This document shows, one piece after another, positions 1-11,500 of a stretch of DNA of 64,000 nt. A program made the translations under genes and the position numbers. The notes below the pieces were generated by a model. The model saw only the letters and a list, made by a program, of their open reading frames with translations. It searched no databases and had not been told where the DNA came from. Numbering within the stretch: the stretch's first letter is position 1; the number at the start of each line of letters is the position of its first letter. The stretch spans positions 558,001 through 622,000 of the forward strand of contig NW_026705216.1 of NCBI RefSeq assembly GCF_029867415.1, in the 5' to 3' direction. The stretch comes from Vicia villosa (lineage: Eukaryota > Streptophyta > Magnoliopsida > Fabales > Fabaceae).

Positions 1-1340
1 TGGTTGTATATTCGGTACTTACAATCACGATCCAGTGATCGTCGTAGTAAAGTGGAAAGTATGCGCCTTATAACAACGGTTATTCATATTAAACGTTGTG
101 ATATTTAATATTAATAAATGTAAAATTTTCATACCAGATCAAATATATAATACCTTTCACCGTAGTTCTAAATAAGAACCATTATAAAATGTTAGCACCT
201 TACACTCTGTTGAAAGTATTTGTGGGTAAATATTTTCGGTAATATATCGTATCCACAGGGATTGGTTAATATCACTGCCGTTCTATAGTTGTTTATTTTG
301 AGTTGGGAAAATTGAGTTGGTTTGTTTTATGATTCTAATAATATCAAAAGTAAACAATAAATTAAAAGCGAGTAATGAACTGTTGTTAACGATTAGAGAA
401 ATATGTTGAACCTTAGGGTTCATCAACCTACTCCTATACAATTATTACTTAATTCACAATTGAACCATCTTTTAAATCATTATCTTCACTTATCCTCAAA
501 TAAGATTCCATGTCTGCAAATCAAATTAGATAACTTTTACCGGTATGAGATTCGATCTCTCCAAATATCAATAACGATAATAGTAATTAAGAACGATAAT
601 TATGAAAACCCAATTACAATTCCATCTCTGAAAATTGCAATTGAATCAATATAGTAACCTAGAGCAAAAGTTAAATCCTTTCTTTCGATCAAAGATTCAA
701 CGATAATTTAAGAATAAAAACAAGATTTCTTATTGATAATGAATTCAAATAATTGTTCACAGGAATTAATTAATGGTATTGTATATTCATAGGTTAACTA
801 CTACCTTAGATTCAACAAGAGGGGTTTAGCTCTCCATAGACATGAAGAACACACAAAGATTAATGGAAGAATTCATCTTTATCAAAGGAATGTCTTCGCT
901 TGATAGAGAATTGGTCTTCAATTGATGATTGTGGCTGCACCTTCAGATTGCTCTCCTAATTTCGCTCTTCCCAAAGTTGTTTTTCTCTTGGAAGCTAGGG
1001 CTTTTAAATAGAAGTTTTGGGCTTTTAACGCCGAGGCCGCGGCGCGGCATCGGACTGGCGCGGCGCGCTTCAAAACAGAGATATTTTCGCGGCGCGCTCT
1101 AGGACTCTCGCGGCGCGCTCTTTGCAATTTCCATCTTTTTCTTCTGCCTTTGAGACTTCCAGCTTTCTTTCCTCCTCATGTTCTTCTCAAGTTTCAATTC
1201 GGCTCTAAACCTGCAACCATAACACCCACAAGTGATTTGATTTGCTTTACGCACGAACTAAACTTGTTCAGTTCAATTCTTAACAAAAACCTATGGATTT
1301 ATCACAAGTTGCATCAGTTTTAGAGAAGAAATCACTTATA
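1..1340. repeat. LTR-like retrotransposon fragment with GC-rich patch
   Basis: Non-coding sequence with the texture of a plant LTR or untranslated leader. The phrase TCGTATCCACAGGGATTGG near 247 recurs in similar form near 15773 inside another repeat, so both probably belong to related families. Positions 1029-1130 are strikingly GC-rich and carry three copies of a CGCGGCGCGCT motif in an otherwise AT-rich region. No LTR termini, target duplication or coding domain is visible, so family and orientation stay open. The small open frame at 403-654 has no recognisable domain and is probably chance. Confidence 0.4.
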
Positions 1341-1700
1341 TTAACACATGAATTTACCATTAATTTACTCCTAACACACTCCGATTGAGAATATGAATCA
1401 TGATGAAATATAAGGATGAGCCCGTTTTGTAAAAAAAAATAGAAAATTGTTGATGCTAGGATTCAAACTCTTACACTCCAGGTACGTTTTACCATGCTTG
1501 TTAACATTGTTTATTTTGTTACTATTGCTTTTGATCAAGTGAGCATTGTATTTATGCCTCTTGTAAGGACAAGTTGTTTCTTTTAAGGCACACTCTTTTC
1601 CCTTGTGCCTCGTGAGGGGGCAGGGGTTTATAATGAGGCTCGCCATTTTATTATTTTTATATATTGGAATTTGTGTCTCGTTTTCTTTGCAAGAAACCAA

Positions 1701-2067
1701 AGGAAACTACCCTCAAAGGCGCGATAAAGCTAGATCCTCGTAGAACAATCCTTGCCACCCTTTGAGTTGATAAAAAATGCAAAGCCCTCATAATGGGATC
1801 CTTGCCGCCTTTTGAGGTGATAAAAAATGTTAGATATTCATAGAGGGATCCTTGTCACCTTTTGAGGAAATAAAGAATGTTGGATCCTCATAGAGGTATC
1901 ATTGCCTCCCTATGAGGTGATAAAAAATGTTGGATCCTCATAAAGGGATTCTTGCCGCCCTTTGATGTGATAAACAATGTTTAGTCCTCGTATACGGATC
2001 ATTTCCACCCTTTGAGGTGATAAAAAATCTTGGATCTTCATGAAGAAATCCTTTCATCCCTTTTTCT
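1701..2067. repeat. 50-bp tandem repeat, about seven copies
   Basis: Recurring cores of the form CTTGCCNCCCTTTGAG start at 1751, 1801, 1851, 1901, 1951, 2001 and 2051, which gives a period of exactly 50 bases. Each unit carries a core like TGATAAAAAATGTTGGATCC. Copies differ by a few substitutions but hardly by indels, so register is kept. It may be an internal minisatellite of the surrounding retroelement; no coding frame runs through it. Confidence 0.8.
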
Positions 2068-2214
2068 AGGCTACAAGACGCATACGCACAAAAGATTTGT
2101 GCTACCATATAGGGGAATATCAACGAAGGGCCCAAATAGGGCTCAAGAGCAATGATTTCTAAAAGAACAAATAAAGATAGAGACACAATAACAAGCAATT
2201 TAAAGTAAATACGC

Positions 2215-2848
2215 CTAAGAGGCACAACAATTTATGTTTTTACAAAAAAACCTCATAAAGGCAATAGTACAAGAAAAAGCCACAAAGGGCCAAAGAAACA
2301 AGAACAGGAAATCCATTCGTTGGCCACCTTCCAGGGTAGCTCCCTCCATGGGTACTTCCTCAGAATGAGGAGTCTCCAACTCAACTCCCTCTATCGCATC
2401 ACTATCGGGGCCATTTTTATCACATACAGCTGATGGAGATCCTTGGGGCTCTAAAGTATACGTTTCTTCATCATCCAACAGCTGGTCATCGCGTATAAAT
2501 TTATAAACATTCAACATATTCAGATCTAGTGTGGGGGTATAAGAATTCCACATGTTCCTTTGCACGCCCAAAATAAGTACTAGACGTCGCCACCAAGCCA
2601 TCCTTGAGCTCTGACACATTGCATTCCCAATCCTTTTTGGAGCGGAGGGCGTCTTCCAAAGATAACTTCAAGGACTCTTCTTTGGCGTAGAACTCCTTAG
2701 CTTGGTCTCCGCGGTTTCCAGCATGGTCACCCATGACTCTTTCTATTTTTGCAAGGACTCCATTAGATTTTGGTTCTTGGAGTAACCTTCTTAATACTTC
2801 TTGAGCTTCACCATCATCTCTTTTTAGACTTGGCCTCATCTCTCCCAA
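2215..2848 (-). pseudogene. Frameshifted retroelement-associated protein fragment, function unknown
   Basis: Two overlapping minus-strand open frames (2848 to 2501, then 2619 to 2215) read as one protein broken by a frameshift near 2530-2560. The first part is charged and coiled-coil-like (lysine, glutamate and leucine rich). The second continues with a YTPTLDLNMLNVYKFIRDD-type stretch and an acidic tail. Similar coiled-coil proteins occur beside plant LTR retrotransposon genes, but I cannot name the family. No start context, enzyme motif or membrane segment decides the function. Confidence 0.35.
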
Positions 2849-3232
2849 TGCAAGTGTTCCAACATAATCCCACTTAGAGAGTGATTCTATTTAATGTAAG
2901 AAATTTTGGAGGAAGGCTTAGAGTTGATGGTCTTATAATTTCCAACAAAATTCTCAGATAAAGGGAGGTGAGAGCTAGTGAATTGGAAGGTGCCAAAACT
3001 AGATTCGGTTGACAAGGAAGGTTGCATGGTGGAGCCTTACCAACAGGAGGATTCAAAACACTCTCCTCCTCTAGAGTAGGTGGAACAATTTTTCCCTTAA
3101 TATCTAGGGAAGGTGTAAGTTCTCTAGCTTTAGGATTGGCATTAATTTTAGTAAAACAAATAAAGCAGGTTTAGTAGATAGTTTGAATTAACTTGTAGAC
3201 AGGAACTGGAATAACAAAAAGTCCTATCAGAA

Positions 3233-4218
3233 TGTTAGAACATGTTATGTTGAACTATTTCAACATCTGGAATAACATGTCGTATGAGATGTCACAACAT
3301 CGCACCTGAGCTAAAGTAAATTAGTTAAATCTGTTAGGATTTAATAGTTGTAGAATAATCAGATATATGATGCAAGATATTAAAGGGAATATTGTGAAAT
3401 CTTAGTGGAGCGGATTTGAAGGTTTAAAGGTTAGAAGAATCAAGTCATAAAGATTGAAGAATATACAGTTTCTAAATAAAGAGATTATTTAGGAAATAAA
3501 TGATTGAAGACCTTGTTTATAGCAGAAGTTACTGCTAATTTGTAACAACATATTTGCCGTGTTTAGAAGCCCAAATCCAGTTGGTTATAGGATATAAATA
3601 TAAGTATGTGTAACCTAGTTAGCAGAGAATTCAAGATGTAGAAGTCTAGGGTTTGTCAAGGTGAATCTCCCGAGTTGTGGAAAGGTCACCATGTATGTCT
3701 CGAAACTGTGAAGCAAGAGACATTGTGTCTACCTCGAAGCTTGTAGGCAAGATGTGTATTGTTCTTGGAGGAAGCTTTGAAGTAACTCTAAGTCGTTGTT
3801 CTTAGTCAAGAGTCGTGGCTAGGTATTGTCATGGAAGTGTGTCTTCCCATTGTTGTTTAAATAGTTGTTGTAGGGTTGCAACAATTAGGTATAACTAGGG
3901 AGTGAGCGGATGTTCTCTTGTCTTAGATGGAGTTATAAGATAAAGATTGCATTGGGTAGTGACTAGGTAAATCGGAGATTGTTTATCTGTATACCGGAGG
4001 TTGTTTACATAAAATAGTACTGCTGATAGTGAAACCTTCTTCCTGGCTTGGTAGCCCCCAGAGTAGGTGTGTTTGTCACCGAACAGGGTTAACAATTCTG
4101 GTGTTATTTATCTTTTCACTATTGTGTAAAATATGTTATACATTATCCGTGTATTTCATGACAGACCTGATGTCTCACCATCCGATAGGATATCTGAGTC
4201 TACTGCACCAAAATTTCA
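3233..4218 (+). repeat. Diverged Sirevirus-like LTR (probable solo LTR)
   Basis: It starts TGTTAGAACATG and ends in AATTTCA, the same end as the intact Sirevirus LTR at 55595. Around 4040-4110 it shares the phrase TTGGTAGCCCCCAGA plus a GTAGGTGTGTTTG...ACCGAAC...GGGTTAACAATT block with that LTR (55440-55490). Positions 3288-3305 and 4167-4180 carry the GATGTC/ACATC palindromic motifs also present there. No primer-binding site follows, and the flanking five bases (CAGAA and TAAGG) do not match. It is best read as an old solo LTR or fragment. Confidence 0.65.
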
Positions 4219-7200
4219 TAAGGATTCCCCTCATGCTTATGGATCTTAGCATTGACGGAGTTAGGAAGCTATTCTTCAACCTGCCTTTTCTTTCCCCTGA
4301 CAACAAAACCCTCAAGATGGTTCTAGGGCCATCAATTTTCTATGGGCTCAACCTATATTTTATCCCATCTCTTCCTACAATCCTTTAAGGAAATCTTTGC
4401 CCCCAGTGGAAGCTTGAAGAAGACTATTGTGAACAGGAAAGCTGGAGGAAGCTTGCAGAAGGTTACGTGAGAAAAACGAGTAATGATGATGAAAGGGAAC
4501 AAGGGAGTCCTTTTGTAGCTATAAGCTTTCAAAATTCTTTTGGTCTTCCCCCTAGAAATTTTTGTTAAGAGAAGCTTAACACGTTTCTGATACATGAGAA
4601 GGCCAAGGCTAATTAATGTCTCAAAAATAAATCATCATTACTTACATTAAAGGAAATCAAGCGCTTCCATTAGGTGAATAATGTTTGATATCCCCTAGGT
4701 GAATAATGTTTGATATCCCCCAGCTAACAAACAAGATACAAAGAAAACACCTAGCAGAGCTTGATGATTCACCCTTTTCATACCCGAATATTTTACCCTA
4801 AGATTCCATAATCATTTGCCTTCCAATCACTAATCAAGATCACTATCTTGAGATTCAACTTAAGTTTTGTGCCCACCTCACCTTTGGAGGGAATCACCAA
4901 GCCCTCATGTTTTTTTAGATTGTGAGTATTTATTTCTTATATTATACTAACCAAAATACAAAAAATATGTCTCTTTCTTGTTAAGCTTTGTAGGTGATGA
5001 AATCAAGTGAATTCACTCTCTCCTAAAGTTGGGGTTTTGAGGATCGACCCTCTACTAATTGAGAATTCATGGAATTTAAATGATCAAGAACTCCATAGAG
5101 ATATTCTCATCATCAAAATTCATATATTGAGCATCTCTCAACTTCATTTGATCAAGTTCATTTCAAAATCATGTGGTTTGATCCATCAAGAAACTTCATA
5201 GGTTCGAGTGTATATTTCCATGCCTTCTTCGATAAGTTTCTCAAGCTATGAGCTTTATAATCAAGTTTTCTCCAAGGAAACATCATTTCATGGTCTTATG
5301 TACCTCTTCATGTCTTATCATGCGAGGAAAGTTCAAGAAATTCAAAGTAGTTTAAGGTGTTTGACCTAATTTGATAAGTTCTTATTTCTATGATCATAAG
5401 GGCATAACATCCTCATTTTTTAAACATTTTTAGTGCTTCTTTTTGCAAATGATTATCCTTGACACCATCAACAAATTCTCTTTACAAGTCAAGAGGAGAT
5501 TTTGTGAAGAAAGTTATAAAAAGTGAGAAAACATTATAGGTCTCCTTTGAAAGTTCAAGGAATTATGTGTCCACTTCAAATGATCATAACTTGCTTATTT
5601 TTTATCATCTTGAGCCCATCCTTTTTGCATAGTAATCTTGGGAGAGTCTAATTTAATACATATTTGAATATCAAGAGCAAAAAATGAGTGGAAGACCATG
5701 AATGAAGAATAAACATTATAGGTCATGGTAGGATGCCTAGGGTTTGAGGCATGCCTTATGCACAAAATTGACCTTAGGTCTAAATGACTCAATTTTCATC
5801 TTCTCCTGCATAACTTTTGACCTTCAACTTATTTTTTCATTCTCTACAACTTTCTTGTTGGGACTTTTGACCGATTCAAGCTCTAAGACACACTTTTGAG
5901 ATGTGCATCAAGGTGTTTGATGAAATGACCTCGCAAGAATGCCATGATTTCACCCAAGTTTCCAGGATCATATCTCCTAATCCATGAGGCTTATGAATTT
6001 GATTCTTTTTGCATTATGTTCATCATAATGAGAAGAGTATTTGGCTCAAAGAAAAGTAGAAAATGCACAAGCCAATTGATTGGGGCCTAAGGTTGAAGTG
6101 ATTTGCCCAATAGTACAAAAGTTGCTAAATTTGACTAAGTGTTTTATGCATTTTTTGTCTCCACTTTCAAGATCTATAAATTTTGATTCAAGAATCCAAA
6201 CGGAAACTTTTAAAGCACATTGTGAAGCTTGGTCCTTCAGCTTTCTAAAGAGCCCAAGATTGCATCATTAAAGTCCCTACATTGCTTGCCCCATGGTGGT
6301 GAAGTTGGTACCTTGCTCTGAAGTAAGATCATGATCAGTTTGGCCAATCTCTAAATTACTTGAATTTAATCCAATGTGGCACATGTTTTTGATCTTAAAC
6401 ATTTTTATCAACTTCCTAGAGGTCGTTTAATGCATTAGAACTTGAGTTTTGGTTGCGTTTTAAGTGAATTACAAGTCACACTTCTCTTGCTTCGACCTTC
6501 ACACGAATTCACTCAATTCTTGATCATTTCACACGCTTTTTTATTCCATGAGATCACTTATAAATAGAGGATCATATTCCATTCATTTTCCAAGCTTTTG
6601 ATAGCCAAAACACCTCTGTTAAGATCCCATTCGAACTCTTAAGATTGAAACTCGTTTTTTCATTTCCACACCTCAATCACTAAATTCTCCATTCAGTTAG
6701 CTTCCTTGACCTTCATTGAAGCTAACCAGATCATCTACAAGCCAAATCATGCCTCCATTGAAGTTTATCAAGTCAAGTTTCAAAGCAGATTTTCTATACT
6801 TCATTCAGGTAAGAATCTCCATCAAATCAACTCAAATTTGTGGCTAACTTGAAGCATTTGACTCACTGATACTCATTGCACCTTTGATTTTAAGGTTCGG
6901 CACCTTTTGATGCATCTGTTTTCAAATCTCCCTTTCAAAGTTCTTCTAGTTTTTTTCCAAATCGACTAAGTTGTGTTTTAAATAAATGTTTCACTAGGAT
7001 ATGGTTGAGATTGTCCAAGAGAGATGAACACAATGATACCATTAGCATCTGATTTGATTACTCTATGAAGGACCTTCGTTTTTCTGCAAAATCCCATTGA
7101 AATTTTGGCTGGAGGTTGAAGATGACCTACGTTTCCATCTTCAACCAATGACATAGAGTAAATTATTTTAATTTCATTGGCTTGACCTTTTAATTCATGA

Positions 7201-8476
7201 TGTGTTTGTTTTGATTGTGGTCCATGATGCGCCTTATGCTGATGACCATTGGATATGTCCACATCATTTAACGAAAAGATCTGAAGGTATGAATGGATGA
7301 GCGCATCACCTTATGGTGTGTCTCAATGCACAAGATATGATATTTTCTTTTCTTTTTTTAAAAATCCCTTTTGCTTTTTAATTCATTTAAAAATACCAAA
7401 CCACATTAAAAAATTCCCGAAAAAATTTAAAAAATTCTTTGATTATTTTCTGGTTTAATGAATATTTTTTGTGAAATTTTATTTTGAGGTTTGATATTTT
7501 ATTTGTTTTTTTCTTTGTTTGTCTAGTTTTAATTGTTTTAAATTTTTTTTCTGACCTTTAAAAATTATAAAAAAAATTGTCAACACTTGTTAACCTATGT
7601 TTGACCTCTGATTATTTTTTGGGATTTTTATATGGTATTTTGGTACACTTTGTGTATTTCATCAATAAATTCCAATTAATTAATCATTTTTGGTTATTTT
7701 TTTTAATATTTATATGTTTATGAAAATTACAATATCTTTTCCTAAATATCTTAAATAGTTTTATAGATTTTATTATGGTCTTATTTGAAATTTATTTGGT
7801 ATTAAGATACTCTTTAGGTATTTCATCAATAATTTCTTAATATTAGACCATTTAAAGTCCCTTGTTTTCTTTTATTTTGTTTTGTAATTTAAATTCTCTC
7901 TTTCTCCATTTCTTTTATTTTGATTTGTGGTGTAAGTCTTGAGGTATTCACTGTTTAGAGGTTATGATTTTATCATTTTTCTGATGGATCATTAAGATGA
8001 AATCCCATAAAGATAAAAGAACTCATATAGACAATTTGGTTTTATTTTGATCCATTCCCCCCTCTTCCTCTCTATCCCATTCTTGTTTTTGGTTGTTATT
8101 TTACATGTGTTGCAAGTCTTTGGAAAATGATCTTCTATATCATTTCTCTTACTTGTTCTTAAACACATAGATTGTTGTTAACCAGCCTCATTGTAGGGTA
8201 ACTTCTATATAAGTTAATTGGCGATTGATTAACATAGCGCTACATCTTGCCTCGTATCGAAAAATGATCATTTGGGGCCTAAACCTATGTTTATAAGTCC
8301 AAGGATGGTTGATTATTTGACAATTGGTTCAAGACCTTTGAAAACTTGTTGTGTAGAGGCTTTGATTTTATCAATCCTCTAATGAGTTTTCATTAACTTT
8401 GACCTAAGTTCATTATTCAACCATTATTGATCATTAACTTTCAGAATTGACCTCTAACTACTAATTACTAACTCCT
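4219..8476. other. Long gene-free stretch of probable LTR-derived sequence
   Basis: No coding domain is recognised. A perfect 25-bp tandem duplication lies at 4671-4695 and 4696-4720. Roughly 4850-7300 has the style of the very long legume gypsy LTRs seen later in this window (non-coding, rich in short AACTTTCATG-type phrases), but I see no termini. About 7320-8000 is strongly AT-rich with poly-T runs. The short open frames here (for example 5007-5201 and 6978-7262) show no domain. Confidence 0.4.
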
Positions 8477-8676
8477 AATCAGAGGTACTCGCGGGTAAAA
8501 CTCGTCACGAGCACGAGTTGGATAGCTTACTAGATATCCATTGGTAAAATAAATGGATATTCAGTTACCCATTTCCTTACAAGCACATATTCAAATTTGA
8601 TGATACACATACCCGCGGATATATGTATTCGTTAATAAATAAAAAATTTACTTATATTTATTTGTTCAATCTAAAA

Positions 8677-8717
<41 letters not shown>

Positions 8718-9059
8718 GTTGAATATGAAACTATTATTATTTTATTGAATCTATATAAGTATTTAATAAAAGAAGAAATAAAATGAATGTGATTTATTAT
8801 TATTATTATGTGTTAAATTTGAAAATGTATTTTTTCTTTAAAAGGGATAAAAATATTGGTTAATTATATTTTTAAAAAAATATTTAAGTAATAATATCCA
8901 TGGATATACGTAAAAATACATGGGTATCTAAAAATCCATAAATACCTGTCTGGTAGATACTCCTACGAGTATGAGGCGGATACGAGTATCATATTTACTA
9001 AATGGGGCGAGTAGCACGAGACTAGTACCCATTCCCATGGGTATCCATTTTCATCCCTA
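8477..9059. mobile_element. Probable non-autonomous hAT-like element
   Basis: The left part begins CAGAGGTACTCGCGGGTA and the right part ends CCCATGGGTATCCATTTTCATCCCTAG. The reverse complement of that end (CTAGGGATGAAAATGGATACC) resembles the TAGGGATGAAAATGGGTA-style termini of plant hAT MITEs. Inside are repeated ACGAG/CTCGT, GGATAT and ATCCAT words in both orientations. An (ATT)n tract lies at about 8672-8717. The target duplication is unclear, so the exact ends are tentative. No transposase is present. Confidence 0.4.
8672..8717. repeat. (ATT)n microsatellite
   Basis: About fifteen uninterrupted ATT/TTA units. A second, shorter ATT run lies near 8795. Confidence 0.9.
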
Positions 9060-9190
9060 GACTCTCCCCTAACGAAGGGGCTCTCCCCAAACTAAGGGAA
9101 TCACCCCTACCTGAGGGAATCGCCCTTAGTTGAGGGACTCGCCTCTAGCTGAGGGACTCACCCCTAACCGTAGGACTCGCCCTTAGTTGA
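9058..9190. repeat. 19-bp tandem repeat, about seven copies
   Basis: Units of the type GGGACTCGCCCTTAGTTGA recur at 9096, 9115, 9134, 9153 and 9172, with two more degenerate units to the left. The period is exactly 19. Alternate units vary between CGCCCTTAGTTGA and CACCCCTAACCGT-type versions. The array abuts the putative hAT-like element on the left and a gypsy LTR-like segment on the right. Confidence 0.75.
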
Positions 9191-9770
9191 GAGATGGTGG
9201 CTTAAACCACTTCTCCCTTTACAAGCCCTCGCGTGCTTGAGGGAATGTGTAATGATATAATTGTAAAAGCCGCAAATGGGGTGACACGGAGCCTGTCATC
9301 ATCATACAACCACCTCGAACACGTTGCCTAAGCATGCCCCCCCACGACGTAGGAGGCTCACCCTAAGCAAAAACATGGGCTATGATGTGTACCTAACCTA
9401 TAACCGCATATACAAGAAGTCCTAGTCACGATTCCTTAAGAACTGGGCAATCAATAGCTTCCGTAATCAAGCTGAAGTGGTTACTACTTCACAAGAGTAT
9501 CTAAATTAAGGCCCTTAAGTCTCTATAAATATCCCAGCCTTAGGGTTGGGAAATGACATGTTGCTACACACGAATTACCCCGAAAATACAGAGGTTATCA
9601 TCTCACGTGAGTTTGTTCTCTCCTCATCATAAACACCTTTAAAATAGGGTTTTTCACCACTGTGAGCAAGCCCTAAAACCATAAAAAATTCTTAAAGACT
9701 TTGGTCACCAATACTCGTATAAGGGTGCCACACATCTATTCTTTTTCAGCAAGTACAATCTCTAGACTTT
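9191..9770 (+). repeat. Ty3/gypsy LTR-like fragment with TATA region
   Basis: A TATA-like CTATAAATATCCC lies at about 9518-9530. Downstream is a GGGTTTTTCACC...GTGAGCAAGCCC block and a CACACAT...TTTTTCAGCAAGTACAAT block. Similar blocks occur at 39230-39350 directly upstream of a degenerate gypsy protease region, so this is probably the R-U5/leader part of the same or a related family. No coding part follows here; an LTR-like segment and then CACTA-derived sequence come next. Confidence 0.45.
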
Positions 9771-9779
9771 AACATATCA

Positions 9780-10395
9780 AATAGATGAAAAATTTGGATA
9801 CAATAATGACCAGTACCTTTCGCATATCAAGTCACATAGTGAAAATATATTTTAGGTAGCTATTCCAAAACAAGCATTAAGAACAAAGAATCCATCAATA
9901 TAAAAGCTTAAGAAGAATTACATAGAATACCGTGATCGTGATCAATACATGATCATTAGGAATTAGATATGTTTACTCATCCAATTCGTTAGACAAACTT
10001 CTGCTCTGAATCTTCCTCTCTTTTTCTCTCCTATCGTGTTTTTGGTATATAATGGACTTCTCTCATTCCATACCAAAAAAATTATTATTTTACACCAAGT
10101 TATTTTCAACTAATCTGTCTATAGCCCTATTTATAGGGTGTTGATCTACTATTCTCACTAAGTGAGGCTCAGAGCTCACTTAGCGTTCCTACTTCCTTTA
10201 CCTAGGTTCATCCTACAAGTGGTCTTAACCGACTTTCCTCGCTTAGCAAGCCTCCATGTCCGCTTAGTGAGAAAACCATTCCTTAGACATGAAGTAACTT
10301 AACCCTTAATTCTTGAACTATCATACCTCACTTAGAGATCTTGATATTGCGCTCAACAAGATTTGTTGCTTAGAGTTAGACTTGAAGTTGTTTCG
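9780..10395. repeat. LTR-like fragment with CGCTTAG motifs
   Basis: Non-coding, with repeated CTCACTTAG, CGCTTAG and AAGTGAG words in both orientations between about 10140 and 10380. The similar GCGCTTAGC/GCGCTAAGC motif recurs at 16590-16760, which suggests related LTR families. No termini or target duplication found. Confidence 0.4.
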
Positions 10396-10410
10396 CTTTG
10401 AAGTATTTTT

Positions 10411-10860
10411 TTGACGCCTTTTATCATTAGCAAAGACCTTTTCTCTAGTTCCAAAGATAACAATATTGTACTAGCATCTAGAGTGTACTTTAGGGTCATT
10501 GAGGAGATTTTGGCGATTGATTATGTTGCTTTTAAAGTGCCTTTATATAAGTGCATGTGGATTGACCGTAACACTTTGGAGAAATCGATGAATTAGGATT
10601 CACACGGGTTGATCTTCGAAAGACATCTTATAAGAACGAACCATTCATGATGGCATCCCAAGCAAAATACGTTTTTTATGTCACTGATCCTTCTAACACT
10701 AGATAGTCAATTGTTCTTCACGAAAGATATCGTCCTGATAGTACTGATGAAAATTAAGATTTTATCGATGAGACCCATTGTTTTATAACACATGTACATC
10801 ATTCATCTGAAGAAAATGATTAAGATGATGTTCACGCTAATCGTGATCATTAAGAGCGGA
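10411..10860 (+). pseudogene. CACTA transposon protein remnant (DUF4216-like domain)
   Basis: One frame reads YFRVIEEILAIDY then VPLYKCMWID; from 10587 another frame continues DELGFTRVDLR, YKNEPFMMASQAKYVFYVTD and SIVLHE. The order (IEEI-LDY, LFKC-W, DELGFT-VD, PF-LASQA-VFYV-D, VL) matches the DUF4216 module encoded by plant CACTA (En/Spm) transposons. One frameshift near 10585 and in-frame stops (for example TAG at about 10708) break it. The C-terminal tail is acidic. It lies upstream of a CACTA-like terminus, so this is the 3' part of one decayed element. Confidence 0.65.
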
Positions 10861-11239
10861 TATGGGAAAACTAGTAAGTAATTATTTTATATCATTTATA
10901 ATTTATAATTATTCATTTTACTCTTTTTTATTCCTTATACTAAAGATTTATAGTTGTTGTTGATTTTCCTAATTGGTTTCAAATGTTGTTCAAATTATAG
11001 GTGCTTAACGACCAGTGACAAATCCTAGCATATAACTTTTAGACAGCCTATAAAAGTATAAGGTGTGTGTTATTTTGGCTTTGTATTTGGTGTAAACAAT
11101 AAATATTTTTGGTACAATGTTTCTGTTTGAGAAATTGACAAAATGTACAAATTTCTGTTTTAGAAATCGACAAAATATGGTTCTATATTTTATGATATGG
11201 ATCTGTAATACAGATACAAACGACAATATTAAAAAAATG

Positions 11240-11500
11240 TTATCCCCTCGGTAACAATGAGCTATTACCTCAGTTTTACAAAACACCGAAAGTTAATATT
11301 GGTTGCACCATCAAGTTCTGAAAATAATAAAAATGCACAAGTTGGAGTTCGAACTCATGTGCAGATAACTTAATTCTTTGGTTTTTCATTAACTGAGGAG
11401 TAAAGCGGTAGCTTTTATAATGCTATTTTGTACCTCGTTTTTGTAACCGCAGTTAAATAAATTTCACATCCGAAGTTAAATGTGTTATTTGTAGTAGTAA
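11240..11500 (+). mobile_element. CACTA-like 3' terminus with subterminal repeats
   Basis: The reverse complement of the right edge reads ACTACTACAAATAACAC, close to the CACTACTACAAA terminus of legume CACTA elements; the outermost C is changed. Inside are repeated CCTCGGTAAC, CCTCAGTTTTAC and CCTCGTTTTTGTAACCGCAG units, as expected for subterminal transposase-binding repeats. No left terminus or 3-bp duplication can be paired with it. Confidence 0.5.

Noticed and set aside
3228..4223. Target duplication around the old Sirevirus-like LTR
   Set aside because: CAGAA and TAAGG do not match and no shifted pair fits.
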